Notes: generated by a model from the sequence alone, not told the origin. Shown: positions 1 to 11,652, counted from the first letter of the stretch. The stretch is DNA of 64,000 bases from Bugulina stolonifera (GCA_935421135.1 OW285197.1:6170850-6234849), one strand, 5' to 3'. Numbers and translations are program-made.

Positions 1-1349
1 TGGTTCGACACAAATTCCTTTCCTCAAACTAATTGTTCTAGAATGAAATCTCAAAACTTCATCCAACATTGTGTAAACATTCAAAGTGGCGGCATGTTCT
101 TTTTAACACAATGCTATAAAACAATATTTTAGTTTGCATAAACAGCTACAACTTCATAACCCAATAAACAGCCACATTAATATGTTGATTCATGCATCAT
201 TATTGTAGGGAGAGTACTGTGACTGTATTGACAAAGTTTGACAAAGAAGGATAATCTCAACTTTTACCCAAAATTTGATAGGATGTTGAGATTTGATTCA
301 AATATCTATCAGCTTGAGGATAAGTCATTTCTACAACCATTAATTTTTCTGCACTGTTTGTTTAGGATATAGAGAGCTTCCAACATTCAAAGTGTGAATC
401 CACAAGTGTACTATTTAAATGCTAGGTAAGTCAGCTATCTAATTATGGTAGGCTTTAACATAATATAATCAGATTCTACACGTACAGGATACATACGTAG
501 AATTGTATTATTATAATAATACAGTCATGCAAGTATAAGGCATAGGGAGATACCAAAAATGTTCCAGTTTGTCAAACTATTTGCAAAAGTGTTGGTGTGT
601 GAGAGTATTTTAATTATAATCAGTAGTGCAAGACGCATTTTTTATTCATTTCATTTTATTTTGATACTCATCCGAGTATCTTCAACTGAGGGTAAATTAA
701 TATATTCGGAACTAAATGAAAAAATAAAAAGTGCATCTTGTACTACTATTCGTATTTACAAAAGACTTGTGAACAATAACTAGCTTATTAAAAACACATG
801 TAATTGTATTTTGAACTTTGGTGTAAAGAAGGGAAGTGATTGAGTGGTTGTTGGGTGTCGTTGAAATAAGAAAAGACTGTCTGCTGGCTTTATAGATGCA
901 GCTGAAGACTATAATTATCTGATCCAAGTGATGCAAATGTACACACCGGTTTTGTGTCAGTATGTAGCAGCGAAGTGATAACTGCTGCATTGTACGACAA
1001 TGCACTAGTATATACTCAACTGTTCCAACTAAATATATTATTATGGTGTATGTACATGTATGTGTACATTATGTATATATGATGTAATATACATTTTAAT
1101 GTAAATTGGCAGTTGAACTGTATCAGTCATTCTTCTATGTTTACCTACCCAGATATGTCAAATACATTATCCTCAATTAGCCAACTCAAACGCAATCTGA
1201 AAGAACTCATAGCAAAATTTAACAGAAGGAAATTTTTGGTAGTTGGCAGGTCTGTGCCCACACTATGAATCAAAATTCCTATGTTACAGATTATACTAAG
1301 TGATATCTAGTGTCAATATTTTGATTAATAACTATAATTACAAGCAGTT
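1..1349. other. Intergenic, no gene seen
   Basis: AT-rich non-coding sequence. The short open frames here (for example 559-783) have no recognisable domain and no flanking splice signals. A motif TTGACAAAGTTTGACA lies near 229-244 and recurs elsewhere in the window. A phase-0 exon-like stretch at about 374-429 ends in TAG at a GTAAGT donor, so I do not call it. Confidence 0.5.
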
Positions 1350-1790
1350 AGTTCCTGGTGTGCTTGGTCTGCAACTCTTACTTTATTATTTATTTGCTCG
1401 CATCACTAGCATGTATTGATGGCTTGTGTTCATGTACACGTCATGCATGTGCCTGACCTCTGGTCCCGAAGGCTTTTTGCAGAGACTCCATGAGGAGTTG
1501 TGTCTCTTTGCATTAGGAATACAATTCCAATTTTATAGCCCAAATTCCAACACAAATGTAGCAGGTGGGTGGGCGGGTCAGGTACCCACCCCGCCCTGGG
1601 TGGTGATTGGCGCATAAGGCTAGAGACCCACCGTTGGCAGCGATACCTGGGAACTCGATCCCAAGGTCCTAGCACCACCAGGAGCCCAGATGCTGACCGG
1701 CAGCATTGCAACATATAGGAATCTTCCTGATTTTCGACCCCAAATCTAGTTGGAGGATGGCAGACCTTATAATTGTGTTGACCATAGACC
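1350..1790 (+). repeat. Interspersed repeat, copy 1
   Basis: This stretch matches 39920-40745 at many points. Shared motifs include a GTGCTTGGTCTGC stretch, a TCCATGA.GAGTTGTGT stretch, AAGGTCCTAGCACCA, GCATTGCAACATA, and the end motif GACCGTTTC.TCTTTT. It is GC-richer than its flanks. Both strands are open over about 60-95 codons, but the frames are not conserved between the copies, so it looks non-coding. At 1431-1443 it holds a single copy of the 13-bp motif that is expanded into a minisatellite in copy 2. The transposon class is unknown. Confidence 0.6.
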
Positions 1791-1929
1791 GTTTCGTCTT
1801 TTTTATATGACGTAGCATATTATTATTATGCTGTATGTCTTCGTAAAGATAAATCCTAAAACATTGATTGTTAGCAAAAGTTAACATTTTTAGTCATAAA
1901 TGTACATGCAAGAACTGCAGTAATTATGC

Positions 1930-3250
1930 ATTATTTTTACAGAGCTTAGTGAGAGCTACCAAAACAAATTGCAAGTAAGTAATTGATGAGGCAATTACAA
2001 TAGATACTGTGATTTACTGTAAAATTTGATAGTCTTAGGCTATACCACCGAGTGTAAAGATGGAAGTAAGACTCAAGGTATTAATTTTTTATTTATGCAG
2101 TTCAGCTTACATTATATACCACTTTATTTATTTTTAGCCTGAATAAGAGTATCTCCATTCAAAAACCTCTAGAAGATTCTAGAAATCACAAATTATTGAC
2201 AAGGTGAGTTTCAACCATTCAAAAGCGACATTTATCCTAATTGACTGAGGGGTTAAATATACATATGTACATGTATAGATTGCAGTTAAGTTATATACAG
2301 TAGTACTTAAGATGATGGGCTTGGTTCCTTGTCTGGCTGTCAGGGGTCTGAGTTCTTCAGGGTGTTTAATCTACAACACCGACCTGGTACAGTTGGTGGC
2401 TTACATGCACACAAACCGAGAGGTTGTGAGTTCAAACCCCCAGCTGTGTCATTTCTGGCAAAGGCCTTCAGCAAGTCTTTAACCCTAGCTGCGCCTGTTC
2501 GGATCAGGGCGTATAAAAAATACAGGAGGTTCCGTGTAGTGTCTACATCAAAAACACGCACGTTAAAGATCCACCTCTGCCCTGATTCGCAAAGAGAAGC
2601 CAGATTCTGGCGGGGTATGTGACCACATTGGGGTGGCAGGTTGATGTAGTGGGCACTGACCATGCACTCCTGTTGTGGAAGGTGAGCTCTTCCACTCAGA
2701 GCCCAGCTCCTGTCGCTCATACAAGTTTCGAACTTCTGAGGTCCGTTAAATAGGATGGCCAAGTGGCTCGACAGCAACAAAACAAACAAACAAAACAAGA
2801 CGGTACATGCAGTTCTTGATGACATGGTACTCTATTTCGACAGGATATTTGTTTGGGTGTTTTCACAAGGCATCTTCATCACTGTCACTATATTCATAGT
2901 CTGTATCGACAGTTTTACTGACAGCGACATTGGACCATGGCATTTGACCATGCACTTTGCTGCCAGAAACTATTGGAGTAGCATTCTGGCCACTGCCACC
3001 AAAGCATTTCCAACAGTACCGTTCATTTTCCAAGAAGTCAGCATAAGAAAGTTTTTGACAATCTTGCAAGGCAATGAAGCAAATACTGTACATGTAGGGG
3101 CCTACTGTAAATGTATATACTCTGTAGTATAACGTCTGCGCTACAGTAACAGTAGATGTGAGAAGTGAATGATTTTGTTGAATATGTGCGACTAATTAGA
3201 GGAGGGGGGGGGGGGGGTCCAACCTTATGATGCTCATGTGCTACATTGCA
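1930..3250 (+). repeat. Segmental duplication, copy 1 (partner near 20190-21840)
   Basis: Sequence blocks here reappear in the same order around 20190-21840. They include an exon-like block ending in a GTAAGT donor (about 1943-1974 and 20197-20248), the block TTTGTTTGGGTGTTTTCACA (2848 and 20669), and a GTAGTATAA...TGCGCTA block (3122 and 21765). Each copy is followed by a splice acceptor and a short acidic ORF (4324 and 21898). The two loci therefore probably descend from one duplicated gene-bearing segment. Most of the upstream coding content cannot be reconstructed with confidence. A 17-base G run lies near 3202-3218. Confidence 0.55.
2376..2640 (+). repeat. tRNA-derived SINE-like unit
   Basis: The A-box-like TGGTACAGTTGGTGGC (2385-2400) and B-box-like GAGTTCAAACCC (2428-2439) are spaced as in an internal RNA polymerase III promoter. 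A non-tRNA body follows, containing the CACGCACGTTAAAGATCC stretch near 2555-2572. The acceptor stem does not pair, so this is not a functional tRNA gene. I read it as the head of a SINE, with the family unassigned. Confidence 0.45.
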
Positions 3251-4323
3251 CATCAGCTTAAATCATAATGCAATTCATGAATAAAAACTAAGGTCCCAAC
3301 GATTCTATAGCTAGTTTGTCTTGTGATAATATACATGTATATTATTATGTGAGATTTGAACAGGTTTGGGTGAGTGAGATAAAACCTAAGAAAGTTCAAC
3401 TTTGAGAACACAGGCTACACTGGAATAGGTTTACGGATTATAGGAAACAATAACTTGGTCTCATAATTTAAGCCACTGAGTAGTCAAACCCACATCGTGG
3501 ACTCTTGAATTAGTGTTAATTCAATATGACATGCAATTGCAATGGGTTGAAAATGTTAAGCTGCGATTTTGAAAAAATGATGAGAGCTCATGCATTGGTA
3601 TGATAATTTTGCATGCTCTGTTAAACAATATAATGACTCAGTTTCCACGGCCTATTGGAAATTTCCTTTTTTTCAGATGTGCATTTACATGTAGATAAAT
3701 TACTGTTGCACTTTCAGCTAAACACTGGCACTCGATTACCCTAGAGTAGTGGGTGAAGAAATCGCTGACTTATAGAAGTATCTGATCTACTCACAACATA
3801 TCCCTGTCACTGGTGGATGATCTATATTCAACGGATATATTTTGTGATAACAAGGTAAACATTGAAACTATCTGACGGGAATTATTATGCATGTAAACAT
3901 GTATTCCTTAATCAGGAACATTCCCATATACATGCATGCAATAAAAACACTGTAGGTACCCTCAAATACATTTTACATATCATAGGAGGCTGTAAGGATC
4001 TATTACGTATCTGTGCATATTAACTGAGCCCAAACATGAGGTGTAAATATTAATACAATGTATATATAGACAAAAAAATTCTTTTACATACAGTGTATAC
4101 AATTATTGAGGAAAGTTTAATTACAAATGCACAGTGAAGTGTCACTCATTAGTAACAATCTGAGGTGAATCACACCCATGATAGGTATCTAGCCTAGCTG
4201 TGATACCTTCGGTGATTGTAGTATTACATTGTAGTATTGTAAATGATACATTTTATTGCTAATTTTCAATAGTTGGTGCCTTCTTAATAAGTACATTGTA
4301 TGTACATTGGTTGCCTTTCAGGA

Positions 4324-4449
4324 ATGTCTCAAAGAATTGATCATCCAACCGATGACTATAATGGATTAGAAGAGACTGAAGCTTCTCAAACTACCGATTA
4401 TGGAAATATTACACAGCAGCAGGAGCAGCAGCAGCAGCAGCAGCAGTAG
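4324..4449 (+). CDS. Short acidic, poly-Gln-ended ORF (possible terminal exon)
   Basis: A 41-residue frame begins at an ATG two bases after a good splice acceptor (TTGCCTTTCAG) and ends in a run of seven CAG codons and a TAG. It is rich in Asp, Glu and Tyr and contains the motif TTDYGN. The spacing of its two DY motifs resembles SDYGF...CTDYGT in the 138-residue ORF at 21898-22314, and both ORFs follow homologous duplicated flanks. It may be the last coding exon of a gene whose upstream exons I cannot define, or a small stand-alone protein with a spliced leader. The CAG run may be a length-variable microsatellite. No function can be assigned. Confidence 0.35.
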   Translation: MSQRIDHPTDDYNGLEETEASQTTDYGNITQQQEQQQQQQQ

Positions 4450-5141
4450 TCAGCACATTGTTTTATTTACCAGCTTCATATTTTTAATATATATATTATT
4501 ACCATGTGCCTGTTATGCTTACATGAACTATCTACTCTCTAGTATCACTATGTAATACATTGTTATCATGAGGATGTACATTTGTGGTAATGTAATATTT
4601 TTCATCTGTCTCGATGGTAGTATCACAGCAATATTATAATAGTAGTTGCCTTCCTCCAGATATTGCACCAAAATCCGTTAGTAGTCGCGTTTTCTCTACA
4701 AGTGTTACCATGCAAGGGCGGTATAAAATGAGGACATGGAATGAGTAGCTGCTCCGTCTCTTAGCATTATTATCATGAGATTGTGTTTTGGCAGTTATCT
4801 TTCCTTGAACAGATGTATCATTATTATATACATCGTACAATGCATTTGCTACTCTTGTTCGTCTGATAATAAAATGTACATGTACAAGTGTACATGTGTG
4901 TATTTATCAGTAATCATCTTTCTCCCAAAAGCAAAGCTGCCACATACAATTACATAGTCTTACAAGTTTGTGATTAAGTGAAAAGGCTCACTGCTTTTAT
5001 ATTTACATCTATATAGAAAAAGGATGGGACCTCAGTTATGATTTAATTTTATCTATGGCAGAGAAATTCTAGCTAACACATTATTAGGTTGAAATGTTTG
5101 ATTAAGTACAGGCTTCACATCATCAGGAGCAACTACATTAT
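4450..5141. other. Intergenic, nothing recognised
   Basis: AT-rich sequence with a few TACATG motifs. Short frames on both strands lack any domain or splice context. Confidence 0.5.
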
Positions 5142-5348
5142 TGTAATGGTTTCTGTGATTTGGTGCGGTCGTCCTTGGACGACTCCTGACCCAGAAATGA
5201 AGTGCCTATGAGTGGTGCTAGGACTTCGCATTACATGAAAGATCGAGCGGTCTCAGTAGCCCGATAACTACCAGAGACGACCCATCTGGTCTCAAGTCTG
5301 ACCTTCAGACTATACGTTGAAAGAGAGTGATCCGACCTAGTAGGCGAA
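5142..5348 (-). mobile_element. Truncated LTR fragment
   Basis: This is the reverse complement of the 3' part of the solo LTR at 46970-47776. It starts with the matching end TGTAATGG and shares the GGTGCGGTCGTCC(T)TGGACGA and GAGAGTGATCCGACCT stretches. It stops abruptly where the hairpin at 5349-5398 begins. Only about a quarter of the LTR is left, so it is an old fragment. Confidence 0.65.
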
Positions 5349-5398
5349 TGGTGCTGCATTGATGTTTGTGGTATGCCACAAACATCAATGCAGCACCA
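5349..5398. repeat. Perfect hairpin, 23-bp arms
   Basis: Arms 5349-5371 and 5376-5398 are perfect inverted repeats around a 4-base loop (TATG). The hairpin lies exactly at the broken edge of the LTR fragment 5142-5348. There is no T tract, so it is not a typical terminator. Confidence 0.85.
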
Positions 5399-6835
5399 CT
5401 TTCAACTAATACTTGAGTGCACTGGGCTGTTCCATTAAACAATGGTCATCAGACTTAGAATTGAGTCAGCCAATCAAGTATCTAGAACATGCACAGACAT
5501 TTCTGATTCTTTGAGAGTATAGAATGGTAGGAAAAAACGTGAATATTGTGGTGTTTCAGCTCATCTAGCCTGCAGACAGGAACTGTAGCTGCATGGACTA
5601 TACATTACTGCACATACACTAGACTGTTTTATGATAGTCTGCCAACAAAGTCAACTAAATAAACTTTGGCCGCTTGTCAAATACTCCATATTCTAGTCAA
5701 CTTATACCCATTATAATACAGTTATGTTGATGTCATATTATTAAATGCAGGCAGTGTTACATTGTGTTAAATTTGAAGAAATATAATGAATGATTTTGTT
5801 AATTATTACCATGCCTCAAATTGCTAGTCTGCTCAATGCTGTACTTTCAAAAACACTAACTGTGGTAAAATGAAAGCATCAGTTGTATAACGCAGAATTA
5901 TCACAAATTCACTTTGTGATATTTTAGCACTTAATGAATACCTAATGCAAAATATTCGCAAATGATTTAAATATTGCGAAACAACATGGATGGTGTGATT
6001 GGCTGTTGGTATGTATAATTTAGACCTTTTTAACCATACATGCTTGTTTACCAATCATGGAATCAATTACCTGATTCAATATTAAGAAAAGAAGTTTCAA
6101 ATGCCATTTTCTCAGTTTAACATTCATGTCATTTGTGGCACGTTTGCGTTGACCCCACGACTTGTTCTTTGTCTACTATTGTTATACTGTTGTTATTGTT
6201 AGCCAATCATGTAATTCAATGTATGATTGAATAGTTGATTGTTTGGGCCTGCTGTGTTTTATTGTGGAAGAAGGTCTACATAACTATGGTGCTAATAATG
6301 GTAAGTTTACTATGAATGTAAACTTTTGACAAAGTTTGACAAAGGTTGATTGGCAATATACATGACATCATAATTAGGGATTTATAGTAAGGAAGGAAGG
6401 TTATGTGCACTGATCTTTGAAAACTATTATTTTGCTTGTGTATATATTGATATAAAATCATTCATCCAGTCAAGTTTGATAGAAAAAGTCCTAGACTGTT
6501 TATAGAGAGTTTTTGGTATTCTATCATCTGCCATAATTTAGACCTACTACATGTACATGTATATACACTCTAGGTAAGTAACTCATTCTATTATATAGAC
6601 TTGAACACATCACAACCCTACATAATATACTCTATATCAGTACAGTGCAACCTGTTCAAGATTGTTAAGCTTTGTTAATTTTCACATTTGCAATTCCTCA
6701 GAGATTGAGATGAGCTTAAACTGGGCCTGGCCTGACTCGTACAAAGCCATTAGTATTACTTAGTGGTATTCTCACCATGTTAATAATGCGTGTAATATCA
6801 GCTTAAAAAGTAGGGTGATGGACATATTCTGCATG
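5399..6835. other. Intergenic, no gene seen
   Basis: AT-rich non-coding sequence. A TTGACAAAGTTTGACAAAGG motif occurs near 6327-6346. The short ORFs show no domain. Confidence 0.5.
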
Positions 6836-7022
6836 TAGATGTCATGTAATTAGGTCACTATGCAGCGTCCCAGTAGTAGTAGTACTTTGAAGTATAAGTA
6901 TTAGTATTTAGTCATCCTATGCTAAGGTCACTATGCAGTATATTATATAGTAGTTGTCTTGTGATAAGTTTACTTTTAAGTATAAGTATTACAACGTCAT
7001 GTAGTTGTCCTGTAATTATGTC
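6836..7022 (+). repeat. Diverged units of the 83-85 bp repeat
   Basis: GGTCACTATGCAGTATAT, TTGTC.TGTGATAAGTTTAC and AGTTGTCCTGTAATTA stretches match the array at 14220-15050. The retrotransposon at 7023 is inserted inside one unit, and the unit resumes at 12063 (ATGTCACTATGCAGTACAT). Confidence 0.7.
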
Positions 7023-7422
7023 TGATATGTACTATCACTATTTATTGTTTATTTTATGTTCTAATAATAGCACGCACTAGTTATATGGTAGATGTGACAA
7101 TGAATCATACTTTTGTTTACTTACAGTAGTGTTACATAGGATTTACTGGAATGGCCTAGAACATTCTTATACTTGCTGAATCACAGATTCTAGAATATTC
7201 TATAGCAACTAGTATATAAGCAGGCCAGTTCCAATTTTAGTTCAGTTACTAATATGTCAGTATTCAAGATACATGTAACCACACATTGCTAGTCCAAGTT
7301 CAGCTAACTATTATAGCTTGTTATTTATATACAATAAACTAGAAGTTCTGCACACAAAGAAGTATTTAGACATTCAATTGTCAATGTTAGTTTCAGCTGT
7401 ACCTACGCACTGAAACATAACA
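7023..7422 (+). repeat. 5' LTR
   Basis: A 400-bp LTR starting TGATATGT and ending CATAACA (TG..CA ends). A TATA-like AGTATATAAGC lies near 7211 and a poly(A) signal AATAAA near 7333. This order fits U3 promoter, short R and U5. It matches the 3' LTR base for base in my reading. Confidence 0.95.
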
Positions 7423-7424
7423 AC

Positions 7425-7442
7425 TGGTGTCAGAAGTGGGAT
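7425..7442 (+). promoter_or_regulatory. Primer binding site, tRNA-Leu type
   Basis: TGGTGTCAGAAGTGGGAT lies two bases after the LTR. It is complementary to the 3' end typical of animal leucine tRNAs (..CCCACTTCTGACA plus CCA). Confidence 0.8.
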
Positions 7443-7508
7443 CCAACACACACAGTGGGATCTAACACACACACACATACTACACTGGATTAAACCTTAA
7501 CTGGCAGT

Positions 7509-9110
7509 ATGGATGACAACATAAAAGCTATACTGGATGCTATGCAGCAGCAACAAATAACATTCCAACAACAATTTATTGAGATGCTTAAGACTAAAGA
7601 GCAGACAACTCTCAAGACAGAGAACGCTTCTACAATGCCGAAATTTGAAGCATTCGACAGAGAAAAGGAGAAGTGGAAAGTTTACCTGGAGCGTTTCAAT
7701 CAACATTTCTCAGTCTACAAAGTCACTGATGACCAACAGAAACGCGCATGCCTTCTGTCATGGGTAGGTTCCACCACCTATGATTTACTCACTAATTTGT
7801 TTGGATCAGAGGACATTTCTACCAAGACATATGGTGAGTTAACAGAGAAACTTTCATCGCACTTCGTTGACACTACTCATGTTCAAGCTGCAAGATATGA
7901 ATTCTACCAGTGTAAAATGAAACCAGGTCAGTCGTACGCTGACTGGGCCGCAGAACTTCGAGGACTAGCACGAGATTGCAGGTTCGCGTGTAAGAACGGA
8001 TCATGCAACCAAAGCTATGTTGACGATCAGATACGTGACGTCATTATCAAGGAGACACCACATCCAGATGTCAGACGCCAATGTCTGCTTGACGCTGACC
8101 CTACTCTTGATGATGTTCTCAAGAAGGCAGCTACATACGTTCGCACTACAGAGACGGGCAAGGTACTCAAAGGTGACTCCAGTCAGACCTCTCCTGCTTC
8201 TGTCAACAAGATGTCAGGAAACTATCGACATAGCAACCAGAAGAGACATGTTGGAGGTACGAAACCAACATCTTCAAAGTTACAAGGGAAGTACAAATCC
8301 TGCCCTGGCTGTCATACTAAACATGACAGACAAGACTGTCCTTGTAGAGAATTTGTATGCAAAAAGTGCAACAAAAAGGGACACATCGCTTCTGTATGTC
8401 AGTCACAGAAGACAAAGCCCAGTGGTAAAGGCGACCACTCTTCAACAAACACAGTAAGAGAGTCAGTGTGCAGCGTCTTTCACTACTCTCCGACTCAACC
8501 CTACAGCGCAAATGCTCATCAGGTGTTTGAACGGATCGGCAAACAAATTTGGATCCACACTCAAATCAATGGTAGACCCACCAGGTTCCAGTGGGACACA
8601 GGTGCAACATGCTCCATGGTTGGTATGGAAGGCTACAAACAGCTAGGTTCACCCACCATCACTCCTGTTTCCACACAACTCACAGGCTATGGCAACAGGA
8701 AACTACGTGTAAAAGGAGAATGCACCATAGACGTCAAAGTAGGTAAACAGGAGAAGAAAAATCTCAAACTACTCGTCGTAGATGATCCACATGGCACTAA
8801 TCTATTTGGATTAGACTGGAGTGACAACTTTGGACTGTCACATCAAGGGCTTGCTGCACTAAGCTCAATCCCAAGGGAGCATACACAGACAGTAGCTGAC
8901 AACTCCCAACAATCTGCAACAATTCAAGATAGACTAGCCAAGCTATCTATGAAATACTCCAATGTATTCAAACAAGGTCTTGGGCTATGCACTAAGATGA
9001 AAGCACCCATTCATCTCAAACCACAAGCTAAACCAGTATTCTTCAAACCTCGAGACGTACCTTTCTCTCGACGTGATGCAGTAAAAGAAGAACTGGAACG
9101 TTTGGTATAA
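7509..9110 (+). CDS. Gag-protease part of the gypsy polyprotein, ending at a premature stop
   Basis: 533 residues starting at the first ATG after the primer site. Residues 1-35 are Gln-rich and likely helical. Residues about 55-125 resemble the retrotransposon Gag capsid domain (KWKVYLERF...LSSHF). Two cysteine knuckles follow: a CCHC-like C265/C268/H272/C277 and a canonical CX2CX4HX4C at C284/C287/H292/C297, expected to bind RNA. The aspartic protease active site is DTGA at 363-366. The last ~60 residues are already the linker and the start of reverse transcriptase. The TAA at 9108-9110 thus falls inside the RT N-terminus, not at a gag/pol boundary. Frame is kept across the stop. Confidence 0.9.
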   Translation: MDDNIKAILDAMQQQQITFQQQFIEMLKTKEQTTLKTENASTMPKFEAFDREKEKWKVYLERFNQHFSVYKVTDDQQKRACLLSWVGSTTYDLLTNLFGSEDISTKTYGELTEKLSSHFVDTTHVQAARYEFYQCKMKPGQSYADWAAELRGLARDCRFACKNGSCNQSYVDDQIRDVIIKETPHPDVRRQCLLDADPTLDDVLKKAATYVRTTETGKVLKGDSSQTSPASVNKMSGNYRHSNQKRHVGGTKPTSSKLQGKYKSCPGCHTKHDRQDCPCREFVCKKCNKKGHIASVCQSQKTKPSGKGDHSSTNTVRESVCSVFHYSPTQPYSANAHQVFERIGKQIWIHTQINGRPTRFQWDTGATCSMVGMEGYKQLGSPTITPVSTQLTGYGNRKLRVKGECTIDVKVGKQEKKNLKLLVVDDPHGTNLFGLDWSDNFGLSHQGLAALSSIPREHTQTVADNSQQSATIQDRLAKLSMKYSNVFKQGLGLCTKMKAPIHLKPQAKPVFFKPRDVPFSRRDAVKEELERLV

Positions 9111-11627
9111 GAACGCGTGTTGGAACATGTAGACTACAGCGAATATGCTGCACCAATTGTAGCAGTCTCTAAACCAAATGGAAAAGTTCGAATATGTGGT
9201 GACTTCAAGCTGCTCAACCAACAGATTTCCATTGACCAACACCCTCTACCCAAACTAGATGAACTTCTGGAAAAGTTAAGAGGCGGAACACACTTTTCGA
9301 AGATCGACCTGGCAGATGCCTATCTTCAAATAGAGCTCCAAGATGATGCTAAGAAGCTTTGTGTAATTAACACACCATTTGGACTCTTCCGCTACAACCG
9401 AATGTGCTTTGGCGTTGCTTCCAGCCCAGCACAATTTCAGCGATGCATGGACACTATGATTGCTGACCTTCCAGGAGTAGCAGCCTACCTTGATGACCTT
9501 ATAGTTACCGGCAGTGACCAGGAGACACACTGGAGAAATTTAGAAAAGCTGCTGGCAAGACTCGAGGAATACGGATTTCGTATCAGAGAAGAGAAATGTG
9601 AATTCTTCAAAAGCTCAGTGGAATACCTTGGGCATATCATCGACAAAGATGGTAAACGACCATCTGACTCTGCTATAGACGCCGTAAAGCAGCTACCTCA
9701 TCCTCAGAATGTCCAGGAACTACAGGCATTCCTGGGTAAGATTAATTATTATGGCAGGTTCATAAGCAATTTATCCAAGAAAGCTGCACCTCTCTACAAG
9801 TTCTTACACAATGGTGCAGAGTTCGAGTGGAGTTCCGAATGTGATCTAGCATTCAGTACACTCAAGAATGATGTTATTCGGGCTACCCAGCTTACTCATT
9901 ATGAGGAGTCTAAACCTCTAATACTTGCGACCGACGCTTCACAGTACGGTATTGGAGCAGTTCTAATGCAAGAGAAAGATGGAGTGGAGAGACCATTAGC
10001 TCATGCATCCAAGACACTAGATGAACACCAGAAGAAGTACTCCCAGATAGAAAAGGAGGCTTTGTCAATTGTCTATGGAGTAACTAAGTTCAGACAGTAT
10101 CTCTATGGAAGAAAGTTCACACTCGTTACAGATCATGAACCTCTTGTAGCCATTTTCTCTCCAAACAAGAATGTACCAGTGCTCACAGCACAACGCTTAC
10201 AGCGCTGGGCACTTACACTCATGGCATATCAGTACGATATCCGCCATAAACCCACAAGGCAACACGGTAATGCTGATGGACTCTCACGATTACCACAAGG
10301 ACCTGATATTCAGTTTGATCAACAGGAGCTACAAGAAAGTGTTGAAATATCACACATAATCCAAGAAGACATCGACGCGTGTTTACTCGACTCCAGGCTG
10401 GTTCGAGAACACACACAGAAGGATTCTTCACTACAAGATGTCATGCACTACATTAACAGTGGAAGTTGGCCACTTAAACTTCCGTCTAACAAAGAACATC
10501 TCCGTTCGTTCTGGAATATGAGAGAGTCATTATTCGTACATGATGACATATTACTCCTGCAGCGAGACAGCCACACAAGGGTTGTGATTCCAAGTTCTCT
10601 AGTCAACAGAGCTCTTGATCTGCTGCACACATCACACTGGGGTGTGGTAAGGATGAAACAGCTCTCACGTCGCTACGCATGGTGGCCAACCATTAACACG
10701 GACATTGAGCAGGCAGTCAAGATGTGCAAACCATGTCAGGAGACGGCTAATAACCCAGCTTGTACCTACACCAGCTGGCCCCAGACGCATAAACCTTGGC
10801 AGCGCATCCACCTTGATTTTGCTGGACCATTCAAGGGAAAAATGTGGCTTGCTTGTATTGATGCCCACTCCAGATACCCATATGTGGCAGTGCTAGATGT
10901 TGGAAAGACAACTACAACAGACACTGTAGCTGTACTACATCACATTTTCACTATGGAAGGCTTACCAGAAACCATTGTCACTGATAACGGACCTCAGTTC
11001 ACCGCAAAGGAATTTCAAGAATTCTGCATGAACTATGGCATAAGGCATATGACTTCACCTCCATTTCACCCTGCTTCAAATGGAGAAGCTGAAAGATTCA
11101 TCCAGTCGCTCAAGAAGGGCGTTGAGAAGAATTGTGCGGGAGGAATGCCTTTGAAGACATCTTTACAAGTGTTCCTTGCAACATACAGATGCCTACCTCA
11201 TCCAAGTTTAGACTGGAAGTCACCTGCTGAAATTCTTCATGGAAGACAGCCACGCAGTTTACTCTCATTGATGAATCCCATGGAGAAACAGGACAACACT
11301 CCTTCACAGCAGACTCCAAGATCGACTACGCAGTACGCTGCAAACTCTTTGGTTTACGCACGAAACTACAGTTCGGGACCAAAATGGCTTCCAGGAAAAA
11401 TAATAAATCAACTTGGCAACATGCTGTTCCGAGTACGAACCGACAGAGGTATTTGGAAAAGACATGTCAATCAGTTACAACCGAGACTGGAGACACTAGA
11501 CCAGACTTCACCTAATATCACTACTGATGTCACAGTTCCAGCTACCGCACCAAAATCACCAGACAGACCAAGATATCCAAGTCGAAATAGAAAGAGACCC
11601 GATTTCTATGACAGTTCAAAATACTAA
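9111..11627 (+). CDS. Pol: reverse transcriptase, RNase H, integrase
   Basis: Continues in the same frame directly after the TAA at 9108-9110. Residues are numbered from the GTG at 9117. RT core carries YLDD at 124-127. RNase H has D273 in ATDAS, E312/E314 and D339 in TDH. Integrase has a zinc-binding H504/H507/C537/C540 and a D567, D623, E659 catalytic triad (D-x35-E). A basic C-terminal tail ends at TAA. All catalytic residues are present, so apart from the upstream stop the frame is intact. Without readthrough or internal initiation this part would not be translated. Confidence 0.92.
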   Translation, partial: ERVLEHVDYSEYAAPIVAVSKPNGKVRICGDFKLLNQQISIDQHPLPKLDELLEKLRGGTHFSKIDLADAYLQIELQDDAKKLCVINTPFGLFRYNRMCFGVASSPAQFQRCMDTMIADLPGVAAYLDDLIVTGSDQETHWRNLEKLLARLEEYGFRIREEKCEFFKSSVEYLGHIIDKDGKRPSDSAIDAVKQLPHPQNVQELQAFLGKINYYGRFISNLSKKAAPLYKFLHNGAEFEWSSECDLAFSTLKNDVIRATQLTHYEESKPLILATDASQYGIGAVLMQEKDGVERPLAHASKTLDEHQKKYSQIEKEALSIVYGVTKFRQYLYGRKFTLVTDHEPLVAIFSPNKNVPVLTAQRLQRWALTLMAYQYDIRHKPTRQHGNADGLSRLPQGPDIQFDQQELQESVEISHIIQEDIDACLLDSRLVREHTQKDSSLQDVMHYINSGSWPLKLPSNKEHLRSFWNMRESLFVHDDILLLQRDSHTRVVIPSSLVNRALDLLHTSHWGVVRMKQLSRRYAWWPTINTDIEQAVKMCKPCQETANNPACTYTSWPQTHKPWQRIHLDFAGPFKGKMWLACIDAHSRYPYVAVLDVGKTTTTDTVAVLHHIFTMEGLPETIVTDNGPQFTAKEFQEFCMNYGIRHMTSPPFHPASNGEAERFIQSLKKGVEKNCAGGMPLKTSLQVFLATYRCLPHPSLDWKSPAEILHGRQPRSLLSLMNPMEKQDNTPSQQTPRSTTQYAANSLVYARNYSSGPKWLPGKIINQLGNMLFRVRTDRGIWKRHVNQLQPRLETLDQTSPNITTDVTVPATAPKSPDRPRYPSRNRKRPDFYDSSKY

Positions 11628-11652
11628 TGTTAACTGTGGTACTCAAGCTAGT

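Noticed and set aside
559..783. 74-codon hydrophobic ORF
   Set aside because: Random-looking composition, no splice or domain support, no homologous copy seen.
7509..7767. Shadow ORFs overlapping gag and pol
   Set aside because: They lie in other frames of the retrotransposon coding region and lack any domain.
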